A stretch of 64,000 nt of DNA, from NCBI RefSeq assembly GCF_900143565.1, contig NZ_FREX01000005.1, positions 305,421 to 369,420 of the forward strand, read 5' to 3'. The position numbers and the translations under genes are program-made. This DNA is from Pseudovibrio sp. Alg231-02 (GTDB taxonomy: Bacteria; Pseudomonadota; Alphaproteobacteria; Rhizobiales; Stappiaceae). The notes under the pieces were generated by a model. It was not told the DNA's origin and did no database searches. It was given only the letters and a program-made list of their open reading frames with translations. Positions 26,955 to 35,905 of this stretch are shown here, in pieces (the stretch's first letter is position 1; the number at the start of each line of letters is the position of its first letter).

Positions 26955-26983
26955 AAAGCCCCGGCCTTTCGGACCGGGGCTTT
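26955..26983 (-). terminator. Terminator of the TrhP-like gene
   Basis: On the minus strand AAAGCCCCGG and CCGGGGCTTT pair around a nine-base loop, followed by TATTTTG. Confidence 0.88.
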
Positions 26984-27007
26984 GAATACATCAATCTAAC
27001 TAAGCTA

Positions 27008-28654
27008 TCAGCTCACTTCGTGCTTCAACGCATTCCGCGCCAGCATCACACCCTGCTTTTTGGTCTTCAAGATCTCGCGAGCCTTCTCAAACTTCGGATC
27101 TTCCCAGAAGATCATGCAACCGTTGCAGCCGCGACCACAACAACCTTCCAAACCAAGACGAGGAGACTTCGGCTTACGATCCTGACTGCCTTCAGCAATC
27201 GCATCAATCAGTCGGTCGCGCTGGCTTTCATACTTGTTCTGCTGCGCATTCGTCGCTTCACCACGCGCCTCAATACGCTCTGCTGTCCGGTCCAGCTTCA
27301 GTCGGCTCCATTGCTCAGGTGTCAACGGACGCTCTTTACGCACCACAGTGTTTACCGGGAAGCGATCCTTAAAGTCAGCTGCATCGTCTTTGTCGAACAG
27401 CGAGAACGGGATTCGCACCAGTGGCTGCTTGCCAGCGTGCACTTCCTCTGTAATCTCACCAGACTTTGCGTTTTCAAACTCATAGATACGCAGCAAGACG
27501 CTGTCGTCGGACAGAGGCTGCAGAAACTCCAGCACTTCCCCGGCAACAATCTTGTTCTTCACTTTCATGTAGAACGCTTCGTCAGTCACCTTCTCAACAA
27601 TGCCGGCAAACTCCCACTCACCAATAGAGTGTGTGTCTTCATAATTGTGGGCGTAGTTGTTCAAACGACCTTCATGGAACGCAGTTGTGTAGCCACGGTT
27701 GGCAACACTGTACATTTCGTCCATGTACTTTTGCGGGTTCCAGTTCTCAGGGTCACGATAGTAATCATCAATCGCCATGCGGTAAGCGCGTGCAACAACC
27801 GCCACGTAGTACATGGACTTGCCACGGCCTTCGATCTTCAGCGAATCCACACCGATGCGCAGGAAGTCATTGAGCTTCGGCATCAGGCACAGGTCTTTGG
27901 AGTTCAGAATATAAGAACCACGGCCATCTTCCAGAATTGGCATCAACTCGCCGGGGCGGCATCCCTCTTCCAGCAAGAACTCAAACATGTCCATGTTATC
28001 TTCGTTCAGCTCAAGCTCATTGATTGTGCCGTCTTTCATGCGCATGCGCACTTTGTAGTTCCAACGACAGGAGTTTGCACAATTCCCCTGGTTCGCACCA
28101 CGCTCTGCCATAAAGTTGGAAAGCAGGCAGCGACCGGAGTAGGTCATACACATCGCGCCATGAACAAATGCTTCCAGACGAATGTCCGGGCACTTCTCAC
28201 GAATTTCAGAAAGCTCCGGAAAAGACACTTCACGCGCCAACACAACCAGATCCGCACCCTGCTCTTTCCAAAAATCAACGGAAAGCCAGGAGCAAACGTT
28301 CGCCTGCGTGGAAATATGCAGCGGCACGTTCGGCAGCTCTTTGCGCATAAACTGGAACACACCCGGATCAGCAATGATCAAACCATCCGGATTAATATCG
28401 CGAATAGTCTCGGCATATTCCTTCAGCTTGGGAACGTCCTTATTATGAGAAAACAGGTTCAGCGTCAGATAAACACGCTTGCCATGCTTATGCGCAAATT
28501 CAATCCCCTCAACAACCTGCTCAAGCGTAAACTCTGCCTTCGTACGCAGGGACATATCTGGCGTACCAAGGTAGATCGCATCTGCTCCATAAAGCACAGC
28601 AATCTTTAGCTTCTGAAGGTTGCCCGCAGGCATCAGGAGTTCTGAAGTTCTCAT
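27008..28654 (-). CDS. U32-family protein, TrhP-like tRNA uridine-34 hydroxylation factor
   Basis: 548 residues. ELLMPAGNLQKLKIAVLYGADAIYLG, HISTQANVCS and the iron-sulfur cysteines of GAMCMTYSGRCLLSNF...NQGNCANSCRWNY (about 165-200) are diagnostic of the YegQ/TrhP group, which is needed for prephenate-dependent 5-hydroxyuridine at the wobble position of some tRNAs. E. coli TrhP has about 450 residues; this protein has an added C-terminal part with a cysteine cluster (EGCCGRGCNGCMIFW near 510). The role of that extension is unknown. The start at 28654 is the ATG of MRTSELLMPAG; a TTG four codons upstream is an alternative. Confidence 0.87.
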   Translation of the reverse strand: MRTSELLMPAGNLQKLKIAVLYGADAIYLGTPDMSLRTKAEFTLEQVVEGIEFAHKHGKRVYLTLNLFSHNKDVPKLKEYAETIRDINPDGLIIADPGVFQFMRKELPNVPLHISTQANVCSWLSVDFWKEQGADLVVLAREVSFPELSEIREKCPDIRLEAFVHGAMCMTYSGRCLLSNFMAERGANQGNCANSCRWNYKVRMRMKDGTINELELNEDNMDMFEFLLEEGCRPGELMPILEDGRGSYILNSKDLCLMPKLNDFLRIGVDSLKIEGRGKSMYYVAVVARAYRMAIDDYYRDPENWNPQKYMDEMYSVANRGYTTAFHEGRLNNYAHNYEDTHSIGEWEFAGIVEKVTDEAFYMKVKNKIVAGEVLEFLQPLSDDSVLLRIYEFENAKSGEITEEVHAGKQPLVRIPFSLFDKDDAADFKDRFPVNTVVRKERPLTPEQWSRLKLDRTAERIEARGEATNAQQNKYESQRDRLIDAIAEGSQDRKPKSPRLGLEGCCGRGCNGCMIFWEDPKFEKAREILKTKKQGVMLARNALKHEVS

Positions 28655-28985
28655 AGTGGCGACCAAATTCTCTGGTGTTTTCTAAAGCTCTGTTGTCGAG
28701 CTATTGACCAGCGCCTCGGCAGTGTCTTTGGGAAACAGCAAAAGGACGCGTATTTAGGGGTGCTTCTAAGGGATTTCATCAAGGATGAACAGAACAATTT
28801 TGTCTCACCCAGTTTGATGGGCCCCTGCAATTCCATCGCTCGGCAACACACCACTCCAAAAAATCCGTATAGCGATGCTTACAAAGAAATGGGCAGATAC
28901 CTAAGTACCCACCCAAATCATAAGAACACTCATGTAAGCTGACGGTTAATTGCCCCCGCCGTCAGCTACAAACAGCAAGGCTCGT
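28655..28985. other. 330-base intergenic region
   Basis: Between the TrhP-like gene and a LysR gene on the same strand. I find no ORF with a domain. GTCAGCTGACGG-like complementary segments near 28936-28967 (AGCTGACGG and CCGTCAGCT) form a stem that may terminate the LysR transcript. Confidence 0.45.
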
Positions 28986-29918
28986 TTAATCGACGAGCGC
29001 TGCCACTGGTTCATAAGTTTCTTCATCTACAAAATCGTAGCGTAACTGATTTTCAAACCAATCACGGAAGCTGCGAATTTTTGGCTCAGCTCCACGCTTC
29101 TCACGCCACATCAGTTTATGTTCACGACCGTCCTGCTGATATTCAGGGAAGATCGGCACAAGACGTCCGGCGGTCTCAGCTTCGGCACTTAGAAGATTGG
29201 ACTCAAGAACAATGCCGAACCCCTTTTCGGCAGCGTCAAGAGAAAGTGCTGCATTCTCAAACACCATCATCTCATTGACGATCGGGTTTGGAACACCAGC
29301 TTCAGACAGCCATGTCTCCCAGGAAACCGTGGCACCTTCACTGCGAATAATCGGCAGTTTCAGCAGCTCATTCGGCTTCTTCGGGTAGCCAAGATTATCC
29401 AGCAGTTCAGGTGAAATCAACGGACGAAACTTCTCGCGCCCTAAGGAGATTTCCTGAAACTCTTCTGGAGTATTGGACTGACGTGTGAAGACAAGATCAT
29501 ACAGCCCGCCTTCAATATTCTGATCAGAGCCACTGCTGGAAACAGTCACGGTGATCTCTGAGTTATGCGCGGTAAACGAACGAAGACGGCGCAACAACCA
29601 ATTGCTGGCGAAGCTTGAAGAACAATGGATACTCAAAGTATCCCTGTTCCCGACGGCTTCGATAGTGCGCGTTGCAGTTGATATTCTGTCAAATGCCTCG
29701 GCAATCTCCGAGGCATATCGATAAGCCGCTGCAGTCGGGAAAACCGCTCTGGAACGGCGCTCAAACAGCTCCAGTCCCAGGTGATCCTCCAGCGCTTTGA
29801 GCCGGTGACTGACCGCACTAGCGGTAATTGCTAGCTTTTGGGCCGCCGAAACCAAACTCCCAGTTTCCATAACTGCACGAAACGCGACCAAAGCATTCAA
29901 AGGGGGCAAACGATTCAT
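28986..29918 (-). CDS. LysR family transcriptional regulator (GcvA-like)
   Basis: 310 residues. The N-terminal winged helix is MNRLPPLNALVAFRAVMETGSLVSAAQKLAITASAVSHRLKALEDHLGLELFERRSR, of the GcvA/AmpR type (LPPLNALxAFxAV). The effector-binding domain follows. The ATG at 29918 fits the family start and has AAGG seven bases ahead; 32 upstream codons are rejected. No divergent target gene is immediately adjacent, so the regulon is unknown; it may be autoregulatory. Confidence 0.9.
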   Translation of the reverse strand: MNRLPPLNALVAFRAVMETGSLVSAAQKLAITASAVSHRLKALEDHLGLELFERRSRAVFPTAAAYRYASEIAEAFDRISTATRTIEAVGNRDTLSIHCSSSFASNWLLRRLRSFTAHNSEITVTVSSSGSDQNIEGGLYDLVFTRQSNTPEEFQEISLGREKFRPLISPELLDNLGYPKKPNELLKLPIIRSEGATVSWETWLSEAGVPNPIVNEMMVFENAALSLDAAEKGFGIVLESNLLSAEAETAGRLVPIFPEYQQDGREHKLMWREKRGAEPKIRSFRDWFENQLRYDFVDEETYEPVAALVD

Positions 29919-30264
29919 GAAATGCCTTATTCTTGATAGAGTGAGAGATACAACCAATATTCCGATTAATGATGTAGACGTAACATAGCGCCTCCCCAAT
30001 TTGAACACCCTCAAATCAACTAGGTCACGTCAAAAGTTATGTAAAAGAGCACATTTCCACAATAGATAACACCACACATAAACTACTCAATTATTGATAA
30101 TCTACGGAATACTTTGTGATATTCAGTATAAATAATCGATATAAAATTCATTACAGAGAAAGAACATAACAATATCAATTTTACGCTAGGAGATCATAGA
30201 ATAGGGTCGGGATACACGCCTAGGTTAAAGATCAAAAAAATTAACTATTCAACTGACGCCTGCT
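29919..30264. other. 345-base AT-rich intergenic region
   Basis: No gene. It is markedly AT-rich (30050-30180) and holds the LysR promoter and the end of the HTH-citrate synthase transcript. No clear terminator is seen. Confidence 0.45.
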
Positions 30265-31449
30265 TTAGGTCGGACGAATACCAACATATGCAGCACGCGG
30301 ACGTATTTGTTCTTGCATTTGATATTGTTCGAGCGCCTGAGCGATCCAGCCGCTAATTCTTGAAATACAAAACAAAATTCCGGCAGAATTTTTTGGTAAG
30401 TCCAAAATCTGCTCCAAAAGTGCTAGTGGAAAATCCACATTCATGTGCTTTCCGAAAAGCTCCCGAGATCTTTCCAGTAATGGTGGAATCAGTGCAACAA
30501 GCGGGTGATCCAGCTCACTTTGCATGAGTTTGCCTAATAGAAATTCGCCCCTTGGATCAGGCCCGCCGTATACGGAATGCCCAAGTCCCGGCAGATATTC
30601 GCCGTTCATACATCGCTCTTGCAACACGTTCTCTATATCGTCAGCTACATGAATATGTTTCAGCCAACTCAGCACGCGCTCTGCATTTGTTCCATGTCTG
30701 GGTCCCATAAACGCTCCAAGCCCGGACACAAGAACAGCATGCAGCGGCGCCCGTGTCGAAGCCGCACATCTCACCGCATATGCGCTGGTATTAAGCTCAT
30801 GGTCAGCACACAAAACAAGCGTCGCACGGATCAGATCGACGGCCTTTTCATTCTTCACGCCCCAGGCTTGAGCAATCTGCCGGTGCATCGGGTCAGTGCT
30901 CGGCGCTTGCATCAGTAGCGCACTGGCTGCAAGGCGAATGAGGCTCGCCCCTTTTCGCTTGAGCAGCTCCTGAGACAGCGTGTAGGCCGCGCTGTCTTGT
31001 TCCGGCCAGGAACAGAGCGCCACAATCGCCCGCTCAGCAGGCCTCTGGTGCCCGCTCATCACCTCAACGGCATGAGGCGCAGGCTGAGCAAACGGATCAT
31101 TCTCACAATCCCACAGCAGCGTGGCGACACTTTCAAGCGTACCAGCCTTTGCAAGTTCCAGTGCAGACTGACCGCGGTAGTAATGCCCCTCATCTGTCAA
31201 AAGCGTCAGCTTGGTCTCAAGCACGCCCTTTGCAGCAGCATTCCGGGACTGCCCATCCCGTTCCTCAGAGCCTTCTCCAGCCCGACGACTTCGCAGGAAG
31301 CGGATATCTGAAGCATCATAGAGCCGCGTCCTCCCCGGCCCTTGAACCGAGCGGACCAACCCACGGCTCACATAGGCATACAGCGTGGCCGGGCGCACCC
31401 CCAACTCATTGGCAGCTTCTTTAGCGGAAAGATAAATAACTTCAGACAT
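30265..31449 (-). CDS. HTH-citrate synthase fusion protein
   Basis: 394 residues. Residues 1-60 are a MerR/excisionase-type DNA-binding domain (LSAKEAANELGVRPATLYAYVSRGLVRS, wing RTRLYDASDIRFL). Residues 75-385 are a citrate-synthase fold. The catalytic His/His/Asp set is present: ADHELNTSAYAVR, LPGLGHSVYGGPDPRG and MNVDFPLALL, plus the Arg in CISRISGWIAQ. The arginine that normally follows the second histidine (HRVY) is serine here. It could be a true enzyme, a metabolite-sensing regulator, or both. The ATG at 31449 has AGGTG five bases ahead, and an 18-bp palindrome lies 14 bases upstream. Same strand as the TRAP genes. Confidence 0.85.
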   Translation of the reverse strand: MSEVIYLSAKEAANELGVRPATLYAYVSRGLVRSVQGPGRTRLYDASDIRFLRSRRAGEGSEERDGQSRNAAAKGVLETKLTLLTDEGHYYRGQSALELAKAGTLESVATLLWDCENDPFAQPAPHAVEVMSGHQRPAERAIVALCSWPEQDSAAYTLSQELLKRKGASLIRLAASALLMQAPSTDPMHRQIAQAWGVKNEKAVDLIRATLVLCADHELNTSAYAVRCAASTRAPLHAVLVSGLGAFMGPRHGTNAERVLSWLKHIHVADDIENVLQERCMNGEYLPGLGHSVYGGPDPRGEFLLGKLMQSELDHPLVALIPPLLERSRELFGKHMNVDFPLALLEQILDLPKNSAGILFCISRISGWIAQALEQYQMQEQIRPRAAYVGIRPT

Positions 31450-31463
31450 GGCGCACCTATTAC

Positions 31464-31481
31464 ATGATCAACGTTGATCAT
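31464..31481. promoter_or_regulatory. 18-bp perfect palindrome before the HTH-citrate synthase gene
   Basis: ATGATCAACGTTGATCAT is perfectly symmetrical and lies just ahead of the ribosome site of the HTH-citrate synthase gene. A dimeric MerR-type domain would recognise such a site, so autoregulation is the likely reading. It also sits 50 bases past the dctP2 stop codon. Confidence 0.55.
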
Positions 31482-31531
31482 ACGAATAAGGCTGGCACAC
31501 GCAATACTATAGATGTCCAATCAGAAGACCG

Positions 31532-32545
31532 TCAGTTGCCCTTGGTCGCATTTGAGGCTTCAGCAGCAGCAATCAGATCCTTGCCGATCTCATCTTCAAA
31601 CTCACCCCATACAGGTCGCATCACATCCGCCCATTGCTGGCGCTGTTCTGGCGTCAACTCACGCACAGTGTAACCAGCATCGACAATCCGTTGCCGGTTC
31701 TTGTCGCTCGTCTGCGCAGCTTGCGCATTAGCCTTGGTCAGCGTTTCTTTGAAGATCGTCAGAAACTGCTCTCGCACATCAGGCTTCAAGCTTTCCAACC
31801 ACTCCTTGGGCGCAAACACAACATAAGCCAGCAATTGATGGTTGGTCTCAGTAATCCCGTCCTGAACCTCAAAGAACCTCGATGTGAAGATGTTGGACCA
31901 GCTGTTCTCCTGACCATCAACAACCCCCAACTGCAAAGCCCCATAGACCTCTTTAAACGCCAATTTCTGCGCACTCGCTCCCATCGCCTCAATCATCGCA
32001 ACAGCCACATCAGAGTTCTGCACCCGAAACTTCAGCCCTGCCCCGTCAGAAGGTACGAGCAACGGCTTATCGGCAGAAAAGTGCTTTAACCCATCATAGA
32101 GATACCCAAGTCCCACAACCCCGAAATCAGACATGACATCAAGCAGTTCCTGCCCCTTCTCGCTGGCAGTAAAACGCTGTACTGCATCCATATCCTCAAA
32201 CAGGAAAGGCAGATCAAAGAGTCGGAACTTGTTGGTGTAAACTTCCAGTTTTGAAAGAGAAGGCGCCGCCAGCTGCACATCACCCAGTATCAGGGCCTCC
32301 ATCACCTTCTCATCGTCATAAAGCTGGGAAAAGGGAAACACCTGCATGCAGGCCACATCGTTCATCTCGGTGTTCACCCGCTCGGCCAGCATGCGCGCGA
32401 AATCCCCTTTGGGATGGCCTCTCGGCGGCACAACATGGCTGAACTTGATAACAACTTCGCCAGGCTTACAGTCAATCTGGGCGAACGCAGGTGTGGCGAA
32501 AGCAACGCCCAAAGCAAGAATTACAGCGGTGATCGCTCTCCTCAT
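31532..32545 (-). CDS. TRAP transporter solute-binding protein (second copy, DctP family)
   Basis: 337 residues with a signal peptide ending AFA. Family signatures include IKFSHVVPPRGHPKGDFARMLAERV, the ligand-binding Arg in LKFRVQNSDVAVAMIEAMG, and GVVDGQENSWSNIFTSRFFEVQDG. It captures a dicarboxylate or related acid in the periplasm. It is a clear paralogue of the protein at 34858-35859, similar along its whole length by eye. It follows dctM but after a terminator (32649-32676), so it probably has its own promoter. A sigma-54 site like that of the first copy is not visible. Confidence 0.9.
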   Translation of the reverse strand: MRRAITAVILALGVAFATPAFAQIDCKPGEVVIKFSHVVPPRGHPKGDFARMLAERVNTEMNDVACMQVFPFSQLYDDEKVMEALILGDVQLAAPSLSKLEVYTNKFRLFDLPFLFEDMDAVQRFTASEKGQELLDVMSDFGVVGLGYLYDGLKHFSADKPLLVPSDGAGLKFRVQNSDVAVAMIEAMGASAQKLAFKEVYGALQLGVVDGQENSWSNIFTSRFFEVQDGITETNHQLLAYVVFAPKEWLESLKPDVREQFLTIFKETLTKANAQAAQTSDKNRQRIVDAGYTVRELTPEQRQQWADVMRPVWGEFEDEIGKDLIAAAEASNATKGN

Positions 32546-32648
32546 CAGCTCCTCACGGCAACATTATGGGACCTGCCTATTATCGCAGTTCCCCCCAAAA
32601 ATCCGCCTAAGCTATTGCTCTGCATTTGCCTCGAATAAGCCGCAACAA

Positions 32649-32676
32649 AAAGGCCGGAGCAAATGCCCCGGCCTTT
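32649..32676 (-). terminator. Terminator after dctM
   Basis: AAAGGCCGG and CCGGCCTTT pair around a ten-base loop, followed on the minus strand by TTTGTTG. It separates the dctPQM transcript from the second dctP. Confidence 0.85.
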
Positions 32677-32697
32677 CAAAACATATCTTGGTGCCAG

Positions 32698-34098
32698 CTA
32701 CCTGACGATAACCTCTGGCCCCATCATATAGGTCGGCAGCGCCGTGGAGAGCCATGGCAAGTACGTAACCAATACCAGGAACACCAGCAGAACCATCACA
32801 AACGGTGCAGCGGCACGCACCACCTGCACCAGACTCATGCCCGTTATGCCCGAGGTCACAAACAGGTTCAGCCCGATCGGCGGTGTAATCATGCCGATCT
32901 CCATGTTCACCACCATGATGATACCCAGGTGAATTGGATCAACGCCCAACTCCACAGCAATCGGGAACACCACAGGTGCCACAATCAACAGCAGACCGGA
33001 TGGTTCCATGAACTGACCACCAATCAGCAGGATAATATTGACGGCAATCAGGAAGGTGAACCAGTTGAAACCCGCACCTAACATCCAGTCGGTAATGACC
33101 TGCGGGATACGCTCAGCAGTGAGTGTGTGAGCAAAGAGCAGCGCATTCACGATGATGAACATCAACATAATCGTGGTCTTGCTACTCTCAACCAGCACCT
33201 TGCGGGTATCCCGGTGGAAGAAGGCAGGGAAGAAGTAAAGAACACTCAATCCAATATTACGGACAATTGCCTCAAGCAGTCCTTCACCAGACTTACGCCA
33301 TTTCTTGTCCTTCAGCGGCCCCATATCACGATAGATGAACAGAGCAATCAGGCACGCATACACAGCTGCCACAGCCGCAGCTTCTGTTGGTGTAAACACA
33401 CCTGCGTAAATACCGCCAAGGATGATCACAATCAGGAACATACCAAACGCAGCTTCAGCAAACGTGGACCACAGCACCCTGATGCTTGGGAACGGTTGCG
33501 CAGGCAGGTTTTTCTTACGCGCGATGATGTAGATCGTCACCATCAGCATCAGACCAGCAACAATGCCCGGAATAACACCCGCCAGGAACATGCGCCCAAC
33601 AGAAACGTTGGTTGCAGCTGCATAAACAACCATCACAATGGAAGGCGGGATCAGAATTCCCAGCGTACCAGCATTGGCGATGATGCCTGCAGCAAATTCC
33701 TTGGAGTAACCAGCCTGACGCATCGCAGCAATCGCGATGGTACCAATCGCAACCACAGTCGCTGGAGACGAACCAGAAAGCGCAGCAAAGATCATACAGG
33801 CCAGCACGCCAGCCATAGCCAGACCACCACGCACCCAGCCAACAGTTGCCACGGCAAAGTTCACAATACGACGGGCAACCCCACCAGTGGACATGAAGCT
33901 GGAAGCCAGAATGAAGAACGGGATCGCGAGCAGTGTAAAGTTCTGCGACGCATTGAACATCTGAATGGTTACAGAGCTCATGGAGTCATGTGAGAACAAT
34001 GCGATGTAGAGAACGGAAGACAAACCAAGCGCAATCGCGATTGGTGCCCCGATAAGAAGCAGCCCAAAGAGCAGCAAAAAGAGAACAGCGGTTTCCAT
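32698..34098 (-). CDS. dctM: TRAP transporter large permease subunit
   Basis: 466 residues with about twelve helices. LLLFGLLLIGAPIAIALGLSSVLYI, FTLLAIPFFILASSFMSTGGVARRIVNFA, ALSGSSPATVVAIGTIAIAAMRQAGYSKEFAAGIIANAGTLGILIPPSI and GVFTPTEAAAVAAVYA are DctM hallmarks. It forms the Na+-driven translocation channel with DctQ. A cytoplasmic insertion of about 60 residues (PLKDKKWRKSGEGLLEAIVRNIG...) makes it longer than the typical 425 residues, as in a C4-dicarboxylate subgroup. An AAGGA ribosome site lies within the end of dctQ; the spacing is five bases. Confidence 0.94.
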   Translation of the reverse strand: METAVLFLLLFGLLLIGAPIAIALGLSSVLYIALFSHDSMSSVTIQMFNASQNFTLLAIPFFILASSFMSTGGVARRIVNFAVATVGWVRGGLAMAGVLACMIFAALSGSSPATVVAIGTIAIAAMRQAGYSKEFAAGIIANAGTLGILIPPSIVMVVYAAATNVSVGRMFLAGVIPGIVAGLMLMVTIYIIARKKNLPAQPFPSIRVLWSTFAEAAFGMFLIVIILGGIYAGVFTPTEAAAVAAVYACLIALFIYRDMGPLKDKKWRKSGEGLLEAIVRNIGLSVLYFFPAFFHRDTRKVLVESSKTTIMLMFIIVNALLFAHTLTAERIPQVITDWMLGAGFNWFTFLIAVNIILLIGGQFMEPSGLLLIVAPVVFPIAVELGVDPIHLGIIMVVNMEIGMITPPIGLNLFVTSGITGMSLVQVVRAAAPFVMVLLVFLVLVTYLPWLSTALPTYMMGPEVIVR

Positions 34099-34103
34099 TG
34101 GGC

Positions 34104-34736
34104 TTAGTCCTTCAGCACGTCTTTGTTTTCTTCAACGAGCTCTTCAGCTTCGTGCGCGGCAATCATTGTGTCGCGTTGGCCAGTCAGAATGAACCAGCAC
34201 ATTTGCAGCGACCGGAAAGCCAGAAGGGCAAGTCCGATTGGCAAGATGACATAGCCCCACCACCGTGGAACACGCTCTTTCACACCAAACATCTCCTGAT
34301 ACCACTCAGGAAACTTCAGATCTTCCATGCCGATTGGAAGCTTGTAGTACTTGGCAACGTAATCAAATGCACCGCCGGAAGACCCGCGGTTATCAAGCCC
34401 AAGCAACCAGCCAAACCAGTCTGCATCAAACAACAGCGCCGCATACAGCAGCGTCACCAGCGCACCAATCAGCCCGAAGGTGCGGAAGACCGGTTTCGGA
34501 AACAGGCGGATGAAAGCATCAACGCCAAGGTGCGAGCCAATTTTCAGGCCATAGCTCATGCCGAAAAGAATAAGCCATGCAAACAGCACGCGGGTGAACT
34601 GTAGCGCGCCACCCCAACCCGAGTTAAAGCCGTACCGCATGACGACCTGCCAGAAGGTGACCAGCGTCATCACCGCAAGGATGGTGGCGATAAAGCCTTC
34701 TTCGAAAGCATCTATTATTTTATTTAGTCGAGACAA
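34104..34736 (-). CDS. dctQ: TRAP transporter small permease subunit
   Basis: 210 residues with four helices: an N-terminal amphipathic SRLNKIIDAFEEGFIATILAVMTLVTFWQVVMRYGF, then LFAWLILFGMSYGLKIGSHLGVDAF, typical of DctQ. A 50-residue loop between helices three and four (WLLGLDNRGSSGGAFDYVAKYYKLPIG...) makes it longer than most. The likely start is the TTG at 34736, because GGGGGAGG lies five bases before it; an ATG at 34763 would add nine residues. It couples the binding protein to DctM in the inner membrane. Confidence 0.9.
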   Translation of the reverse strand: MSRLNKIIDAFEEGFIATILAVMTLVTFWQVVMRYGFNSGWGGALQFTRVLFAWLILFGMSYGLKIGSHLGVDAFIRLFPKPVFRTFGLIGALVTLLYAALLFDADWFGWLLGLDNRGSSGGAFDYVAKYYKLPIGMEDLKFPEWYQEMFGVKERVPRWWGYVILPIGLALLAFRSLQMCWFILTGQRDTMIAAHEAEELVEENKDVLKD

Positions 34737-34811
34737 AGCGCCCTCCCCCAACAGCACTCTCATTTCTCAGTGTGTTGCGGCACGGAGAAAGAAACCATTG
34801 TGGTTTTTCAG

Positions 34812-34840
34812 GGTCTGCCCGACCAATAGCCGGACAGACC
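34812..34840 (-). promoter_or_regulatory. Intercistronic hairpin between dctP and dctQ
   Basis: GGTCTGTCCG and CGGGCAGACC pair nearly perfectly around GCTATTGGT on the minus strand, 18 bases after the dctP stop. With no T tract it more likely stabilises dctP mRNA or attenuates read-through than fully terminates. Confidence 0.55.
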
Positions 34841-34857
34841 TATCAAGATGTATTGGA

Positions 34858-35859
34858 TTAGTTGTTTGCTGCGACGGCAGCGTCGATCACATCCTGACCG
34901 ATGTCATCAGCAAACTTGCCCCATACAGGCTTCATCACATCAACCCACTGCTGACGCTGCTCAGGTGTCAAACTGCGAACTTCTACACCAGATTCAATGA
35001 TCTTCTGCTTGTTCGCTTCGTTGATAGCGGAAGAGCGAGCGTTCGCATCGTTGGTCACTTCGGTGAAGATAGTGATGAACTGGTCGCGAACTTCTGGATC
35101 AAGGCTATCAAGCCATTCCTGAGAGGTCACAGCAAGGTAAGACAGCAGCTGGTGGCTGGTTTCTGTAATACCGTCCTGAACTTCAAAGAACTTCTTGGTG
35201 TAGATGTTGGACCAGGTGTTTTCCTGACCATCAACAACACCGGTCTGCAGTGCGCCGTATACTTCTTTAAACGCAAGCTTCTGCGCGTTTGCTTCCATTG
35301 CTTCAATCATCGCAACAGCAACGTCAGAGGTCTGAACGCGGAACTTCAGGCCAGTAGCATCAGCAGGTGTCAGCAAAGGCTTGTTGGCGGAGAAGTGCTT
35401 GATGCCGTTGTAAACATAGCCGAGACCAACAAAGCCGATGTCAGACATCGCGCCCAGCAGTTCCTGACCCTTTTCACCCTGTGTGAAGTTGTTCACTGCA
35501 TCCATGTCGGAGAACAGGAACGGGAGGTCAAACACACGGTACTTGAGTGTGTAAGCTTCGAACTTAGCAAGAGAAGGCGCAGCGATCTGAACGTCGCCGA
35601 GCAGCAGAGCTTCCATCACTTTGTCATCATCAAACAGCTGGGAGCTTGGGAAAACCTGCATACAGGCCTTACCATTCATCTCAGTGTTGATACGCTCTGC
35701 CAATGCAGTCGCAAAGTCACCCTTTGGGTGGCCGGTCGCAGACACAACGTGACTGAACTTGATAACAACTTCACCCGGATCACACGCTTCAGCAGCAACG
35801 GCTTGAGTAGCGGTGAACATGCCAGCTGCAACTGTGGCAGCAGTAACCAATTTCTTCAT
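34858..35859 (-). CDS. dctP: TRAP transporter solute-binding protein (DctP family)
   Basis: 333 residues with a signal peptide ending AVA. VVIKFSHVVSATGHPKGDFATALAERI, the substrate-anchoring arginine in LKFRVQTSDVAVAMIEAME near residue 175, and TGVVDGQENTWSNIYTKKFFEVQDG identify the DctP family. It binds a C4-dicarboxylate-like anion and hands it to DctQM, encoded just downstream. A sigma-54 promoter at 35906-35921 and inverted repeats further up indicate control by the adjacent DctBD pair. Succinate, malate or fumarate is the expected ligand by homology. Confidence 0.93.
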   Translation of the reverse strand: MKKLVTAATVAAGMFTATQAVAAEACDPGEVVIKFSHVVSATGHPKGDFATALAERINTEMNGKACMQVFPSSQLFDDDKVMEALLLGDVQIAAPSLAKFEAYTLKYRVFDLPFLFSDMDAVNNFTQGEKGQELLGAMSDIGFVGLGYVYNGIKHFSANKPLLTPADATGLKFRVQTSDVAVAMIEAMEANAQKLAFKEVYGALQTGVVDGQENTWSNIYTKKFFEVQDGITETSHQLLSYLAVTSQEWLDSLDPEVRDQFITIFTEVTNDANARSSAINEANKQKIIESGVEVRSLTPEQRQQWVDVMKPVWGKFADDIGQDVIDAAVAANN

Positions 35860-35905
35860 AGTATCCTCCCAGATGGAACGGAGCGAAGCTCCTCACGATA
35901 CCAAA

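Noticed and set aside
27020..28609. 529-codon plus ORF antisense to the TrhP-like gene
   Set aside because: Long but a shadow: rich in His, Arg, Thr and Gln with no domain, opposite a strongly conserved family.
32546..32648. Sigma-54 promoter for the second dctP
   Set aside because: GG and GC pairs occur (GGCAGG...TTGCCG) but with spacing two bases or more too long.
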